Positions 53,173 through 62,093 of a stretch of 64,000 nucleotides of DNA are shown here, piece by piece. Origin of the DNA: VAZQ01 sp963753575 (GTDB lineage: Bacteria > Pseudomonadota > Alphaproteobacteria > Rhizobiales > Xanthobacteraceae). A program made the translations under genes and the position numbers. The DNA lies in contig CAVWCR010000003.1 of NCBI GenBank assembly GCA_963753575.1, forward strand, positions 4,588,001 through 4,652,000. The letters are read 5' to 3'. Under the pieces are notes generated by a model that was given only the letters and a program-made list of their open reading frames with translations, searched no databases and was not told the origin of the DNA. Every line of letters begins with the position of its first letter. Positions within the stretch are counted from its first letter, which is position 1.

Positions 53173-54153
53173 TCACTCGATCTTGATGCCGGCTTCACGG
53201 ATAACCTTGCGGAATTTCTCGCTCTCCGACTTGATCAGCGTGGCAGTCTCGGCCGGCGAAGCGCCCACCGCCACAAAATTCACGTCGCTGATCCGCTTGG
53301 CGACATCAGGCAGCTTCAGCGTTTCTGCGATTGCCTGCGACAGCTTGGACACGATCTGGGGCGGCGTCTTTGGCGGCGCCACCACCGCAAACCAATCTTC
53401 GTGCACGACATCGGGATAGGTATCCGCGATGGCAGGGACGGCCTTCAACTCCGAGAGGCGCTTCTGGCTGGTGACGGCGAGTGCCTTGACCTTACCCTCT
53501 CGCACGTGCCCGAGGATGTTACCGGGCGTGTCGAACATCACATCGATATGACCGCCGAGCAGGTCGTTAAGCGCCGGCGTCAAGCCCTGATACGGCACGT
53601 GCACGAAGTGGATGCCGGCGGCACGCGACAATTTTTCCATCATGAGATGGGGCGTGCTGCTCACGCCGGGCGACGCAAAGGTGATCTTGTTGGGGTTGGC
53701 CTTTGCACGCGCGACAAGCTCCTGCAGGTTCGCGACCGGAAATTTCGGATTGGCGATGAGCACGAACGGGAAGCGGACCAGCACCGTTACCGGAACGAAT
53801 TGCGTCGGGTCGAAGCCGAGCTTCTTATAGACGTGCTGGCTGACAGAGAGCGGGCCCGGCGGAGAGACGAGGAGCGTGTAGCCGTCGGGCGGCGCCTTGA
53901 ACACCGCCTCGGTGCCGAGGTTCGAGGCGGCGCCCGGCTTGTTCTCGACGATCACCGGCTGGCCCCAGCGGGCGGTGAGCTTTTCGCCGACGATGCGCGG
54001 CATCGCATCCAGCATGTTGCCGGGCGGGACCGGCACGACGAACTTGATAGCGCGATTGGGATAGTCCGCCTGCGCGAGCGCCGCGGACGGACCCATGGCC
54101 AGCATTGCCGCGATAACCGCCGGCCGCAGGAACGATTTGGTCATCATCTTCAT
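53173..54153 (-). CDS. Bug/TctC family substrate-binding protein (2 of tandem pair)
   Basis: 326 residues from ATG 54153, after GGAGGAGGCGGCG. The signal peptide is FLRPAVIAAMLAMGPSAALAQA. The core is YPNRAIKFVVPVPPGNMLDAMPRIVGEKLTARWGQPVIVENKPGA, APPDGYTLLVSPPGPLSVSQHVY and ARAKANPNKITFASPGVSSTPHL. It is close to its downstream neighbour and shares the EKLxARWGQPVxxEN stretch. The glycine motif PPGGxxD is changed to VPPGNMLD. It lies between hrcA and grpE. Confidence 0.93.
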   Translation of the reverse strand: MKMMTKSFLRPAVIAAMLAMGPSAALAQADYPNRAIKFVVPVPPGNMLDAMPRIVGEKLTARWGQPVIVENKPGAASNLGTEAVFKAPPDGYTLLVSPPGPLSVSQHVYKKLGFDPTQFVPVTVLVRFPFVLIANPKFPVANLQELVARAKANPNKITFASPGVSSTPHLMMEKLSRAAGIHFVHVPYQGLTPALNDLLGGHIDVMFDTPGNILGHVREGKVKALAVTSQKRLSELKAVPAIADTYPDVVHEDWFAVVAPPKTPPQIVSKLSQAIAETLKLPDVAKRISDVNFVAVGASPAETATLIKSESEKFRKVIREAGIKIE

Positions 54154-54217
54154 CGCCGCCTCCTCCATCAATGCCTCGCTCGAACGTCCCGGTGGCGGGC
54201 GCCGGACGGATGCATGC

Positions 54218-55294
54218 TCACCCGCCGATAATCTTGCTGACCACCTTGGCGGTATAATCCACCATCGGGATCACCCGCGCGTAATTGAGCCTGGTCGGGC
54301 CGATTACGCCTAGCACGCCGACAATACGGCCAGCCTGGTCGCGATAGGGCGCCACGATCGTGGACGAGCCCGAGAGCGAGAACAGCTTGTTCTCCGACCC
54401 GATATAGATGCGCGCGCCATCGGCGCTCTCGGCGCGGCCGAGCAGATCGATGACGCCGCGCTTGGCTTCGAGATCGTCGAACAGGAGCCGCACGCGCTCG
54501 AGGTCCTCGACTGCCTTGAGATCTTCCAGGAGATGGGCGGCGCCGCGCACGATCAGCTTGCGCTCGTCGCTCTCGCCGCCCGACCAGCTTGCGAGCCCGG
54601 CCGAGACGATCTTCTGGGTCAACGCATCGAGTTGCGCCTTCTGGGTCTCGAGCGTTTTCTGAAGCTCGGCCTTCGCTTCCGTCAGCGTGCGGTCGCGCAC
54701 ATGCGCATTGAGGAAGTTCGTGGCCTCGGTGAGCGCAGAGCCCGGCAGCCCCGCCGGCAGGTCGATGACACGGTTCTCGACCTGGCCGTCTTCGGCCACC
54801 AGCACCACCAGGGCGCGATCGGGCTCGAGCCGCACGAACTCGATGTGCTTGAGACGCAGGTTCTGCTTGGCGGTGAGCACCACGCCAGCCGCACGCGTGA
54901 GCCCGGAGAGCATGCCGGACGCCTCGTTGAGGACCGCCTCCATCGATTTGCCGGCGGCCGCCACCTTGGCCTCCATGGCCTGGCGATCCTCGGCGGAGAC
55001 GTCGCCGATCTCCATGAGGGCGTCGACGAAGAAGCGCAGGCCGAGCTCCGTCGGCAGGCGACCGGCCGAGGTGTGCGGCGCATAGATGAGACCGAGCTGC
55101 TCCAGGTCCGACATCACGTTGCGCACGGAAGCCGGCGACAGCGGCGTCGTGATCAGCCGCGAAAGGTTGCGTGAGCCCACCGGCTCACCGGTCGCCAGAT
55201 AGCTCTCGACGATCTGCCGAAAAATATCGCGCGAGCGCTCGTTGAGCTGCGCGAGTGAAACGTGACTCCTGCCGATCGGGACGTCGTGAGACAT
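54218..55294 (-). CDS. hrcA: heat-inducible transcription repressor HrcA
   Basis: 358 residues. HrcA binds CIRCE operators and is active when GroEL is free. The N-terminal winged helix has LNERSRDIFRQIVESYLATGEPVGSRNLSR and SPASVRNVMSDLEQLGLIYAPHTSAGRLPTELGLRFFVD. The GAF-like core ends with FSLSGSSTIVAPYRDQAGRIVGVLGVIGPTRLNYARVIPMVDYTA. No CIRCE sequence was seen in the window, so its targets (probably groESL) are elsewhere. Confidence 0.98.
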   Translation of the reverse strand: MSHDVPIGRSHVSLAQLNERSRDIFRQIVESYLATGEPVGSRNLSRLITTPLSPASVRNVMSDLEQLGLIYAPHTSAGRLPTELGLRFFVDALMEIGDVSAEDRQAMEAKVAAAGKSMEAVLNEASGMLSGLTRAAGVVLTAKQNLRLKHIEFVRLEPDRALVVLVAEDGQVENRVIDLPAGLPGSALTEATNFLNAHVRDRTLTEAKAELQKTLETQKAQLDALTQKIVSAGLASWSGGESDERKLIVRGAAHLLEDLKAVEDLERVRLLFDDLEAKRGVIDLLGRAESADGARIYIGSENKLFSLSGSSTIVAPYRDQAGRIVGVLGVIGPTRLNYARVIPMVDYTAKVVSKIIGG

Positions 55295-55307
55295 CGCTGA
55301 CCCTTTG

Positions 55308-56168
55308 CTAGCCTTTCATGGTGCGGCGCTCGATTTCCAAGAGCCGATCAAGCCCGCAGGTCGCCTGCGCGGCCTTCATCATGGCGTCGCCGCCGCCCGG
55401 GCCGAGAAACGGATCAGTCTTGTCCTGAGCAAGACACTCGTAGGACTGCCGCACCGCCTTGTACATCGCCGCAAACGCCGTGCCGGACGATGCCGCAAGC
55501 CGAAAGCCGAGCGCCGCATAGTCGCGCTGCGACAGCGCCGAGGTCGCGAAGCCGTCGACCGGCGCGAATGTCATCAAGGGCGGCGGCACGCGCTCGCCGA
55601 CCATGCGCAGCTCGTCCGGATTGCGGGTGAAACAGAACACCATGTCGGCGCCTGCCTTGGCGAAGGCTTCGCCGCGCCGGATCGCCTCCTCGATGCCGCC
55701 GGCGCGCCGCGCGTTGGTGCGCGCGATGATCACCAGATCGGGATCGGTGCGCGCCGCCAGCGCCTCCTCGAGCTTCTTGATGAAGAACTCGGTCGGCACC
55801 AGGTGGTCGATGCCGACATGATGCTCGACCCGCCGTGGCAGCAGCTGGTCCTCGATCTCGATCGCCGCAAAGCCTGCCGCCTCTGCAAGCGCGATGGTGC
55901 GGTGCACGTGCACCGGATCGCCCCAGCCGCCGCCGGCATCGAGCACCAAAGGCAGCTTGCAGGCGGCGCGGATGTCGACTGCGACCTCCGCCATTTCCGG
56001 CAGCGTCAGGTTCGCTTCGGTGACGCACTTGACCCAGCCCAGCGTTCCGCCCGAGAGGTAGATCGCCTTGAAGCCCGCGTCCTCGGCCATCCGCGCCATG
56101 ATCGGGTTGCACACCACCGGCGCCACGATCAGGTCGTTGCCGCGGATCAGGTCTTTAAGCTTGGCCAA
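55308..56168 (-). CDS. isocitrate lyase/PEP mutase superfamily protein
   Basis: 286 residues from a TTG at 56168, six bases after AAGGAGAG. A (beta/alpha)8 barrel with KLKDLIRGNDLIVAPVVCNPIMARMAEDAGFKAIYLSGG, LPLVLDAGGGWGD (metal Asp), IEIEDQLLPRRVEHH and IIARTNARRAGG. The usual KKCGH catalytic Cys loop of isocitrate lyases is replaced by LPRRVEHH, as in oxaloacetate decarboxylases and related enzymes. The reaction is therefore likely a C-C lyase or decarboxylase on a 2-oxo or 2-hydroxy acid. It is divergent from the ModA-like gene. Confidence 0.88.
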   Translation of the reverse strand: MAKLKDLIRGNDLIVAPVVCNPIMARMAEDAGFKAIYLSGGTLGWVKCVTEANLTLPEMAEVAVDIRAACKLPLVLDAGGGWGDPVHVHRTIALAEAAGFAAIEIEDQLLPRRVEHHVGIDHLVPTEFFIKKLEEALAARTDPDLVIIARTNARRAGGIEEAIRRGEAFAKAGADMVFCFTRNPDELRMVGERVPPPLMTFAPVDGFATSALSQRDYAALGFRLAASSGTAFAAMYKAVRQSYECLAQDKTDPFLGPGGGDAMMKAAQATCGLDRLLEIERRTMKG

Positions 56169-56236
56169 GCTGCGCTCTCCTTGTCGTTCCCCTATAGTCC
56201 AGGGCGTCGCCGCAATTATGCGGCATGGGAGGTGAC

Positions 56237-56935
56237 GTGGCAAAGCTCAAGATCATGTGCGCGCGCTCGATGAACGAGGTGGTTACCGCGCTCGCTTACG
56301 ATTTCACCAGCACAACCGGGTATGAGACCGAGCTCAGTTTCGGTACTGTGGGGGCGCTGCAGCAGCGACTCGATGCGGGCGAAAACGCCGACGTCGTGAT
56401 CAGCGGGAAGCCCGCAATCGACACCCTGGAGAAAGCCGGCCGGCTCGCCCCCAACAGCCGCGCCGACGTCGCCACCGTTCGCATCGGGGTCGCGGTGCGC
56501 GAAGGCGCGGCGGCACCTGATATCTCGACGCCGGCGGCATTCCGGCAGGCGCTCCTTGACGCGCGCGCGGTGGCGTTCAGTGACGCTGCGGCGGGTGGCT
56601 CCGCCGGCGTTTACCTCGCGCGGATGTTCGGGGAACTCGGCCTCGCCGCCACCATCAAGGATAAGGGGATGCCACAGCCGAACGGCGGCGAGGTCGCGCG
56701 GCGCGTCGCAAGCGGAGAGGCCGAGATCGGCATGACGTTGATCGCCGAGATCGTGCCGATTGCGGGCGTGCGCGTGATCGGGCCGCTGCCAAAGCCGCTC
56801 GGCGCCGACACCACCTATTGCGCGGCCGTGATGGCAACCAGCAACGTGCGCGGCGCCGCGCTCGCCTTCATCGCGGCACTCAAGCGGCCGGACCGGCGCA
56901 CGGTGTGGAAGGAGGCCGGCTTCGAAGTGGCGTGA
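56237..56935 (+). CDS. ModA-like extracytoplasmic solute-binding protein without signal peptide
   Basis: 232 residues from a GTG at 56237 after GGGAGGTGAC. KLKIMCARSMNEVVTALAYDFTSTTGYETELSFGTVGALQQRLDAGENADVVISGKPAID is a ModA-type first lobe; AFSDAAAGGSAGVYLARMFGELGL and the IGMTLIAEIVPIAGVRVIGPLP hinge follow. Molybdate-binding proteins have this fold, but no signal peptide is visible and no ModBC genes are near, so it may bind an organic ligand and may act in the cytoplasm or be exported by another route. Confidence 0.8.
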   Translation: MAKLKIMCARSMNEVVTALAYDFTSTTGYETELSFGTVGALQQRLDAGENADVVISGKPAIDTLEKAGRLAPNSRADVATVRIGVAVREGAAAPDISTPAAFRQALLDARAVAFSDAAAGGSAGVYLARMFGELGLAATIKDKGMPQPNGGEVARRVASGEAEIGMTLIAEIVPIAGVRVIGPLPKPLGADTTYCAAVMATSNVRGAALAFIAALKRPDRRTVWKEAGFEVA

Positions 56936-56965
56936 CGCCTCTCCAACGGAATTCGGTTGATCAGG

Positions 56966-57940
56966 TCACGCCTCGATTCCAAGGAGCCGTGCCGCCGTCC
57001 CGGCCGCAACCATGCGCAAGTCCTCGTTCGACAACGTCACGGCCTCCTTCACCTCGCTGACCGGATCGGTCCCGCCGACCGGGTAGTCGGCGCCCAGCAC
57101 GACGCGGTCGGCGCCGACACGCTTGAACAAGGTCGCGAGCGCCAGCGGATCGTAAACGCACGTGTCATAGTAGAAGTGCCGCAGATAGTCGCTCGGCTTC
57201 TTGTAGCCGATGTTCACGCACGCCTCGGGCTTTTCGATGTTGCGGTCGAGCCGCCCCATGCAGGTGGCGAAATAGCCGCCGCCATGCGCGATCACGATCT
57301 TGAGGCCCGGGATCGCATCGAGCAGGCCCTCGTAGACGATCGAGGCCGCCACCTTGGCCTCCTCGATCTGCTGGCCGATCGAGTTCCATAATGCGAACTT
57401 GTGATACCAGGGATCGCGGATGCCTTCCGGGTGGATGAAGGCCGGGATGTCGTGGTCGCGGATAGCCTGCCATAACGGCCAGAACTTGCGGTCGCCCAAA
57501 TAGACGCCATCGACGTTGGTGGGGAGCAGCACGGCCTTGTGGCCAAGCTCGGTCACAGCGCGTTCAAGCTCCGCGATCGAAAGCTCGACATCCTGCATCG
57601 GCAGCGTGACGGTGCCGACGAACCGCTTCGGATAACGCGCCACCCAGCCCGCGATGATATCGTTCATACGGCGCGTGAGCTTGGCCGCGGTCTGCGGATC
57701 CGCCCACCAGGTCGACATGTGCACCGGGCCGGTGAACACGACATGCATGTCGATGCCGCGCTCGTCCATGTCGGCGATCTGCAGCTCCGGGTCGAGGAAC
57801 TTGCGCAAGCCTGCGCTGGGCGGCGCCTGCTTCTTGCCAAAACCCGTGATGGCGTTGCGGCTGGTGCAGATCTCACGCAGCTCCTCGTCGAGCATGTGGG
57901 TGTGGAAGTCGATCACGAACGGCACGTCGGGGTGTCTCAT
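56966..57940 (-). CDS. amidohydrolase, ACMSD/2-pyrone dicarboxylate type
   Basis: 324 residues. The N-terminal FVIDFHTHMLDEEL gives the HxH metal ligands; IHPEGIRDPWY the next His; VIAHGGGYFATCMGRLDR and VVLGADYPVGGTDPVSEV (Asp) complete the mononuclear zinc site. ACMSD decarboxylates aminocarboxymuconate semialdehyde; relatives act on other aromatic ring-cleavage products. It neighbours an isocitrate-lyase-like enzyme and a binding protein, so a small catabolic cluster is likely. Confidence 0.9.
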   Translation of the reverse strand: MRHPDVPFVIDFHTHMLDEELREICTSRNAITGFGKKQAPPSAGLRKFLDPELQIADMDERGIDMHVVFTGPVHMSTWWADPQTAAKLTRRMNDIIAGWVARYPKRFVGTVTLPMQDVELSIAELERAVTELGHKAVLLPTNVDGVYLGDRKFWPLWQAIRDHDIPAFIHPEGIRDPWYHKFALWNSIGQQIEEAKVAASIVYEGLLDAIPGLKIVIAHGGGYFATCMGRLDRNIEKPEACVNIGYKKPSDYLRHFYYDTCVYDPLALATLFKRVGADRVVLGADYPVGGTDPVSEVKEAVTLSNEDLRMVAAGTAARLLGIEA

Positions 57941-57965
57941 CGCGGCTTTGCTTTCCTCTGGCGCA

Positions 57966-58949
57966 TCATCGTTTCGGCAGGAATTCTTCGGTATAGAGCG
58001 CCGTCATGTCCGGCTCCTTCGGCAGGTAGTCAAGCTCCACGAAAGAGCGGCCGAGCGCGGCGAGCGCCTTCGGGCTGAACTTTCCGTCGAGCGAGAACTC
58101 CGGAATGACCTGCTCGTAGGTCTTGTTCGCAATGTCGGCTGCGATCTGCTGCAGCTCGACCTGCACCGCCACGGTCGCGGCCTTGTTCGCCCGCATGAAC
58201 GCGATCGTGTCGAACCAGGCGGCCAGGAAGCGGCGCACCGCGTCCGGCCGCTTGCGGATCAGCTCATTATGGGCGACCGCCACGAAGACGTGAAAGTCTT
58301 CCAAAATCTTTCCGAAGCTCACCAGGATCCTGGCGTCGCCGTTGCGCTAAGCCTGCAGGGCGGTGCCGAGGTCGACCACCATGCCATCGATCGCCTTGGT
58401 CTTCATCAGCGCCCACGACGACGCCGGCGGGGCGTAGTTCATCTTGATGCCGCCCGGCCCCCAGCCCTGCCGGCGCGACAGCGCGGACACGAGCCAGCCG
58501 GTGAGCGACGGACCGGTGACACCAATCGAGCGGCCCTTGAGGTCGGCAGCCGAGTGGATCGGCAGGTCGGGGCGCACCACCAGCACCAGCTCGTTCGGCG
58601 GTCCAGCGAGCGCCGCCACCGCCTTGCCGGGCACGCCCTTGGCGAGAAACGCCATCTCGGTACCAGACTGCACCGAGATGTCGACCGCGCCTGCGGTCAT
58701 CGCCTGCGAGGTGCGGCCGCCGCCGAACACCGCGAGCTCAAGGTCGAGCCCCCGCGCGCGGAAGAAGCCGTGCTTGACCCCAGTGACCAGCGGCACACCC
58801 GCAAAGCCGCGCGCCGAGGGCCGGCCGACCCGCAGGCTGTCCGCCGTGGCCTGGCCTGGGATCGCGACCCAAGCCACGAGCGTGGCGACCAGCACGCCCG
58901 CGGCACGGGCCTGCCTCGATCGGACAATGCTAGCGCCGACGCGCGTCAT
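57966..58949 (-). pseudogene. ABC-type NMT1/SsuA-like substrate-binding protein, interrupted by TAG
   Basis: The gene starts at ATG 58949 (TGGAGGC-type site upstream) with a signal peptide (VLVATLVAWVAIPGQATA) and SLRVGRPSARGFAGVPLVTGVKHGFFRARGLDLEL. In the middle, after DLGTALQA, a TAG at 58347-58349 stops the frame. The same frame continues RNGDARILVSFGKILEDFHVFVAVAHNELIRKRP and reaches a normal end LPKEPDMTALYTEEFLPKR. Only one base change (for example CAG to TAG) would be needed, so this is a recent nonsense mutation. No ABC permease is adjacent. Readthrough is possible but no context supports it. Confidence 0.8.
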
Positions 58950-59052
58950 GGGCATGCCTCCCTGGACTCCAGCCACTATAGCGCCCCTTGCCGCTTTCGC
59001 CTGCCCTGCTTACAAAGCGGACCTTCGCCTGCCTGCCGGGAAGGAATTCGCC

Positions 59053-59766
59053 ATGCGGCCAAGTCGCCGAGCGTCCGATGAGCTGCGTGCCGTTTCGCTT
59101 GAACGGGGCGTCGTGAAATATGCTGAAGGCTCCTGCTTCGTGAAATTCGGCGACACCCACGTGCTGGTGACCGCGACGCTGGAAGACCGGCTGCCACCAT
59201 GGCTCAAGGGCCAGGGGCGCGGCTGGATCACGGCCGAGTATGGGATGCTGCCGCGTGCGACATCCGAGCGCACACGCCGGGAGGCCTCCGCCGGCAAGCA
59301 GACGGGCCGCACCATCGAGATCCAGCGCCTGATCGGGAGAAGCCTGCGCGCGGTGCTCGATCTGCCGGCGCTGGGCGAGCGCCAGATCACCATCGACTGC
59401 GACGTGATCCAGGCCGACGGCGGCACCCGCACCGCCTCGATCACGGGCGCCTGGGTGGCGCTGCATGACGCCATCGCCTGGATGAAGACGCGCTCGATGC
59501 TGAAGTCTGATCCGCTGCGCGACCATGTGGCGGCGATCTCCTGCGGCATCTGCAAGGAAACCGCCGTGCTCGACCTCGACTACGCAGAGGATTCCGACGC
59601 CGAGACCGACGCCAATTTCGTGATGACCGGCTCGGGGCACATCGTCGAGGTGCAGGGCACCGCAGAGAAGACGCCGTTCAGCGAGGAGCAGTTTCTCGGC
59701 CTGCTCGCGCTTGCCAAGAAGGGCGTCGCCAAGCTCGTCGACCTGCAGAAGCTCGCGGTGATGTAA
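59053..59766 (+). CDS. rph: ribonuclease PH
   Basis: 237 residues; phosphorolytic 3' exonuclease that finishes tRNA 3' ends and degrades rRNA. MRPSRRASDELRAVSLERGVVKYAEGSCFVKFGDTHVLVTATLEDRLPPWLKG is the family start; LPRATSERTRREASAGKQTGRTIEIQRLIGRSLRAVLDL and ITIDCDVIQADGGTRTASITGAWVAL hold the phosphate and catalytic residues. The ATG at 59053 follows AAGGAATTCGCC; a longer frame upstream is antisense to the pseudogene. It is followed by rdgB after 16 bp. Confidence 0.98.
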   Translation: MRPSRRASDELRAVSLERGVVKYAEGSCFVKFGDTHVLVTATLEDRLPPWLKGQGRGWITAEYGMLPRATSERTRREASAGKQTGRTIEIQRLIGRSLRAVLDLPALGERQITIDCDVIQADGGTRTASITGAWVALHDAIAWMKTRSMLKSDPLRDHVAAISCGICKETAVLDLDYAEDSDAETDANFVMTGSGHIVEVQGTAEKTPFSEEQFLGLLALAKKGVAKLVDLQKLAVM

Positions 59767-59782
59767 CGCACGCGCTGCCTTG

Positions 59783-60442
59783 ATGTCGCATCGCCCCATC
59801 TCCGGTCGTCTCGTCATCGCCACCCACAACGCCGGCAAGCTCAAGGAGATGCGCGAGCTGCTCGCGCCCTATGGCATCGCGGCGGTCTCGGCCGGCGAGC
59901 TCGGCCTCGCCGAGCCCGAAGAAACCGGCGCAACCTTTCGCGACAACGCGCGCATCAAGGCGGTCACGGCCGCGAACGCGGCCGGGCTGCCGGCCTTCGC
60001 GGACGATTCCGGGCTGGCCGTCGATGCGCTCGGCGGCGCGCCCGGCATCCATTCGGCGCGCTGGGCGGGCGAGCAGCGGGATTTCAACAACGCCATGCAA
60101 AAGGTCGAGGACGAGTTGCGCGCACGCGGCGCGTCGACGCCGCAGCAACGCACCGCACACTTCGTCTCCGCGCTCTGCGTCGCCTGGCCGGACGGGCATA
60201 CGGAAGCGTTCGAGGCGCGCGTCGACGGCACGCTCATCTGGCCGCCGCGCGGCACCGCCGGCTTCGGCTATGATCCGGTGTTCTTGCCCGATGGCTACGA
60301 CCGCACCTTCGGCGAGATGACGGCGGAGGAGAAACACGGCCTGCCGCCGCGCGGGCTCGGCCTCTCGCACCGCGCCCGCGCCTTCCTCAAGCTCGCGCAA
60401 GCCTGCCTGCCAAACCAACAGCAACAGCAACAGCAACAATAG
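59783..60442 (+). CDS. rdgB: XTP/dITP diphosphatase (RdgB/HAM1)
   Basis: 219 residues; it hydrolyses dITP and XTP to keep deaminated purines out of DNA. VIATHNAGKLKEMRELLAPYGI is the N-terminal SHTxxKxxE-type signature, ADDSGLAVDALGGAPGIHSARWAG the catalytic Asp region, and GTAGFGYDPVFLPDGYDRTFGEMTAEEKHGLPPRG the C-terminal core. The last eight residues are all Gln, coded by CAACAG repeats (60416-60439), an expansion not expected in the family. A TTG at 59780 is an alternative start. It forms one unit with rph. Confidence 0.97.
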   Translation: MSHRPISGRLVIATHNAGKLKEMRELLAPYGIAAVSAGELGLAEPEETGATFRDNARIKAVTAANAAGLPAFADDSGLAVDALGGAPGIHSARWAGEQRDFNNAMQKVEDELRARGASTPQQRTAHFVSALCVAWPDGHTEAFEARVDGTLIWPPRGTAGFGYDPVFLPDGYDRTFGEMTAEEKHGLPPRGLGLSHRARAFLKLAQACLPNQQQQQQQQ

Positions 60443-60448
60443 TCGCGG

Positions 60449-61348
60449 CTATTCCTGCGCCAGCCGCGCTTTGAGACGCGGCGCCGCGAAATCCAGGAAT
60501 GCGCGCAGCTTCAACGGCAGTCGTCCCTGTCCGGCATGCACGAGACTGACCGGCGAGGGCTCGGGCTCGAACCGGCGCAGCACCCGCACGAGCTTATTGG
60601 CGCGTAGCGCGCTTGCCGTCTGGTAGGAGAGAACACGCGTCACGCCGACGCCCGCGATGGCGGCGTCGATGGCGGCCTCCGCCGTATTGACGACGAGCCG
60701 GGAGCGAACGCTGACCGACTGGCTCGATTTCCCCGCGCCGAACTTCCATTCGTCAGGCGACGTCAGGCCCTCGAACGTGATGCAGTCGTGTTCGGCAAGC
60801 GCGGCGGGACTCTTTGGCGTCCCTCGCCTGGCGAAATAGCCTGGGCTGCCGCAGACCACGCGGGAGACGGCACCCACACGGCTCACGACCATGCTGCTGT
60901 CGGGCAGATTTCCGATACGCACCGCAAGATCGACATGCTCCTCCTGCAGATCGATCACGCGATCGCCGAGCGCAATCCGAATGTTGACATCCGGATAGGC
61001 GTCGAGAAACGCAGTGACGACCGGCAGGACGTGCAGACGACCGAACACGATCGGGGCCGTGATCGTGAGATCGCCGCGCGGCGCGCTGTATTCCCCGGTG
61101 GCGGCGCGCTCGGCTTCGGCAATGTCTTCGAGGATGCGCTTGCAGGCCTCGACATAGGCTTGGCCTGCCTCGGTGAGGGTGAGGCGGCGGCTGGTACGAA
61201 ACAGAAGACGCGTGCGAAGATGCGCTTCGAGCTCGGACACCTTGCGGCTGACGGTCGCGAGCGGCATCCCGAGCTGGCGCGAGGCGGCCGAGAGGCTTCC
61301 GGCTTCTGCTGCGGCGAGCAATGTCGTCATCAATTCAAGGCGATCCAT
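60449..61348 (-). CDS. LysR-family transcriptional regulator
   Basis: 299 residues from ATG 61348, with GGAAAG upstream. The winged helix is ELMTTLLAAAEAGSLSAASRQLGMPLATVSRKVSELEAHL with TSRRLTLTEAGQAYVEACKRIL; the effector domain follows from LTITAPIVFGRLHVLPVVTAFL. It is of the CrgA-like group that often controls a divergent oxidoreductase. It is divergent from the carboxymuconolactone decarboxylase-like gene, its probable target. Confidence 0.93.
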   Translation of the reverse strand: MDRLELMTTLLAAAEAGSLSAASRQLGMPLATVSRKVSELEAHLRTRLLFRTSRRLTLTEAGQAYVEACKRILEDIAEAERAATGEYSAPRGDLTITAPIVFGRLHVLPVVTAFLDAYPDVNIRIALGDRVIDLQEEHVDLAVRIGNLPDSSMVVSRVGAVSRVVCGSPGYFARRGTPKSPAALAEHDCITFEGLTSPDEWKFGAGKSSQSVSVRSRLVVNTAEAAIDAAIAGVGVTRVLSYQTASALRANKLVRVLRRFEPEPSPVSLVHAGQGRLPLKLRAFLDFAAPRLKARLAQE

Positions 61349-61354
61349 CGATCT

Positions 61355-61369
61355 TTCCAAAATATGGAA
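61355..61369. promoter_or_regulatory. candidate LysR binding site
   Basis: TTCCAAAATATGGAA, a 5-bp inverted repeat around an AT core with a T-N11-A pattern, lies a few bases upstream of the LysR start in the divergent region. It fits an autoregulatory LysR box in position and shape; no experiment is implied. Confidence 0.45.
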
Positions 61370-61464
61370 GGATATCTATCAGAATTAACAGATGTTGACG
61401 TTTAATGGAAGGCTATATCAGGAAAGGCATCGGCCATCCCGGCCGCAGACGAAGGAGCCTCTCC

Positions 61465-62016
61465 ATGTCCCGCATCCCGATCCCCGCCACCATCAGCGAC
61501 GCCCCTGCCGCCGCGCAGCCGCTGCTCGAAGGTGTCAAGAAGCAACTCGGCGTCGTGCCGAACGTGTTCCGCCTCGCGGCCAACAGTCCGGCGGCGCTGC
61601 GGGGTTATCTCGATCTCCTCGGCGCCCTCAACAAGGGCGCGCTGCCGGCTCCGACCCGCGAGCGCATCGCGCTTGCGGTCGCGGAGGTGAACGGCTGCAG
61701 CTACTGCTTGTCGGCGCATACCTATCTCGGCCGCAACCTGGCCAAGCTCGACGACGCCGAGATGGCGGCGAACCGCAACGGAGGCTCCAACGAGCAGAAG
61801 GCGGACGCCGCCGTGCGCTTCGCCGTCAAGGTCGCGCGCGCGCGTGGTCACGTGAGCGAGGACGATCTCCGCGCGGTCAAGCTCGCCGGCTATGACGACG
61901 CGCAGGTGATCGAGATCGTGCAGCACGTCGCATTGAACACCTGGACGAACTACATCAACGAGGTCGCCAAGACCGACATCGACTTTCCGCTTGTCACCGC
62001 CCGCAAGGCGGCGTGA
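61465..62016 (+). CDS. carboxymuconolactone decarboxylase/AhpD-like protein
   Basis: 183 residues, peroxidase-related AhpD fold. RLAANSPAALRGYLDLLGALNKGAL and ERIALAVAEVNGCSYCLSAHTYLGRNLAKL carry the CxxC-x-x-x-H redox centre. VIEIVQHVALNTWTNYINEVAKTDIDFP is the C-terminal core, in the group sometimes called uncharacterised peroxidase-related. It would reduce peroxides or act on a lactone; the first is better supported by the CxxC motif. The ATG at 61465 follows GAAGGAG. It lies divergent from a LysR gene. Confidence 0.92.
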   Translation: MSRIPIPATISDAPAAAQPLLEGVKKQLGVVPNVFRLAANSPAALRGYLDLLGALNKGALPAPTRERIALAVAEVNGCSYCLSAHTYLGRNLAKLDDAEMAANRNGGSNEQKADAAVRFAVKVARARGHVSEDDLRAVKLAGYDDAQVIEIVQHVALNTWTNYINEVAKTDIDFPLVTARKAA

Positions 62017-62093
62017 GCATCGCCCGCAAGCCGCCGGCGACACATGCGTTCGCCGGCGGCGGCCTGTTTTCGCTTTTCCCACGCGAGGCCGCC

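Noticed and set aside
54218..55294. A CIRCE operator expected near hrcA, grpE or dnaK
   Set aside because: No TTAGCACTC-N9-GAGTGCTAA match was seen near these genes.
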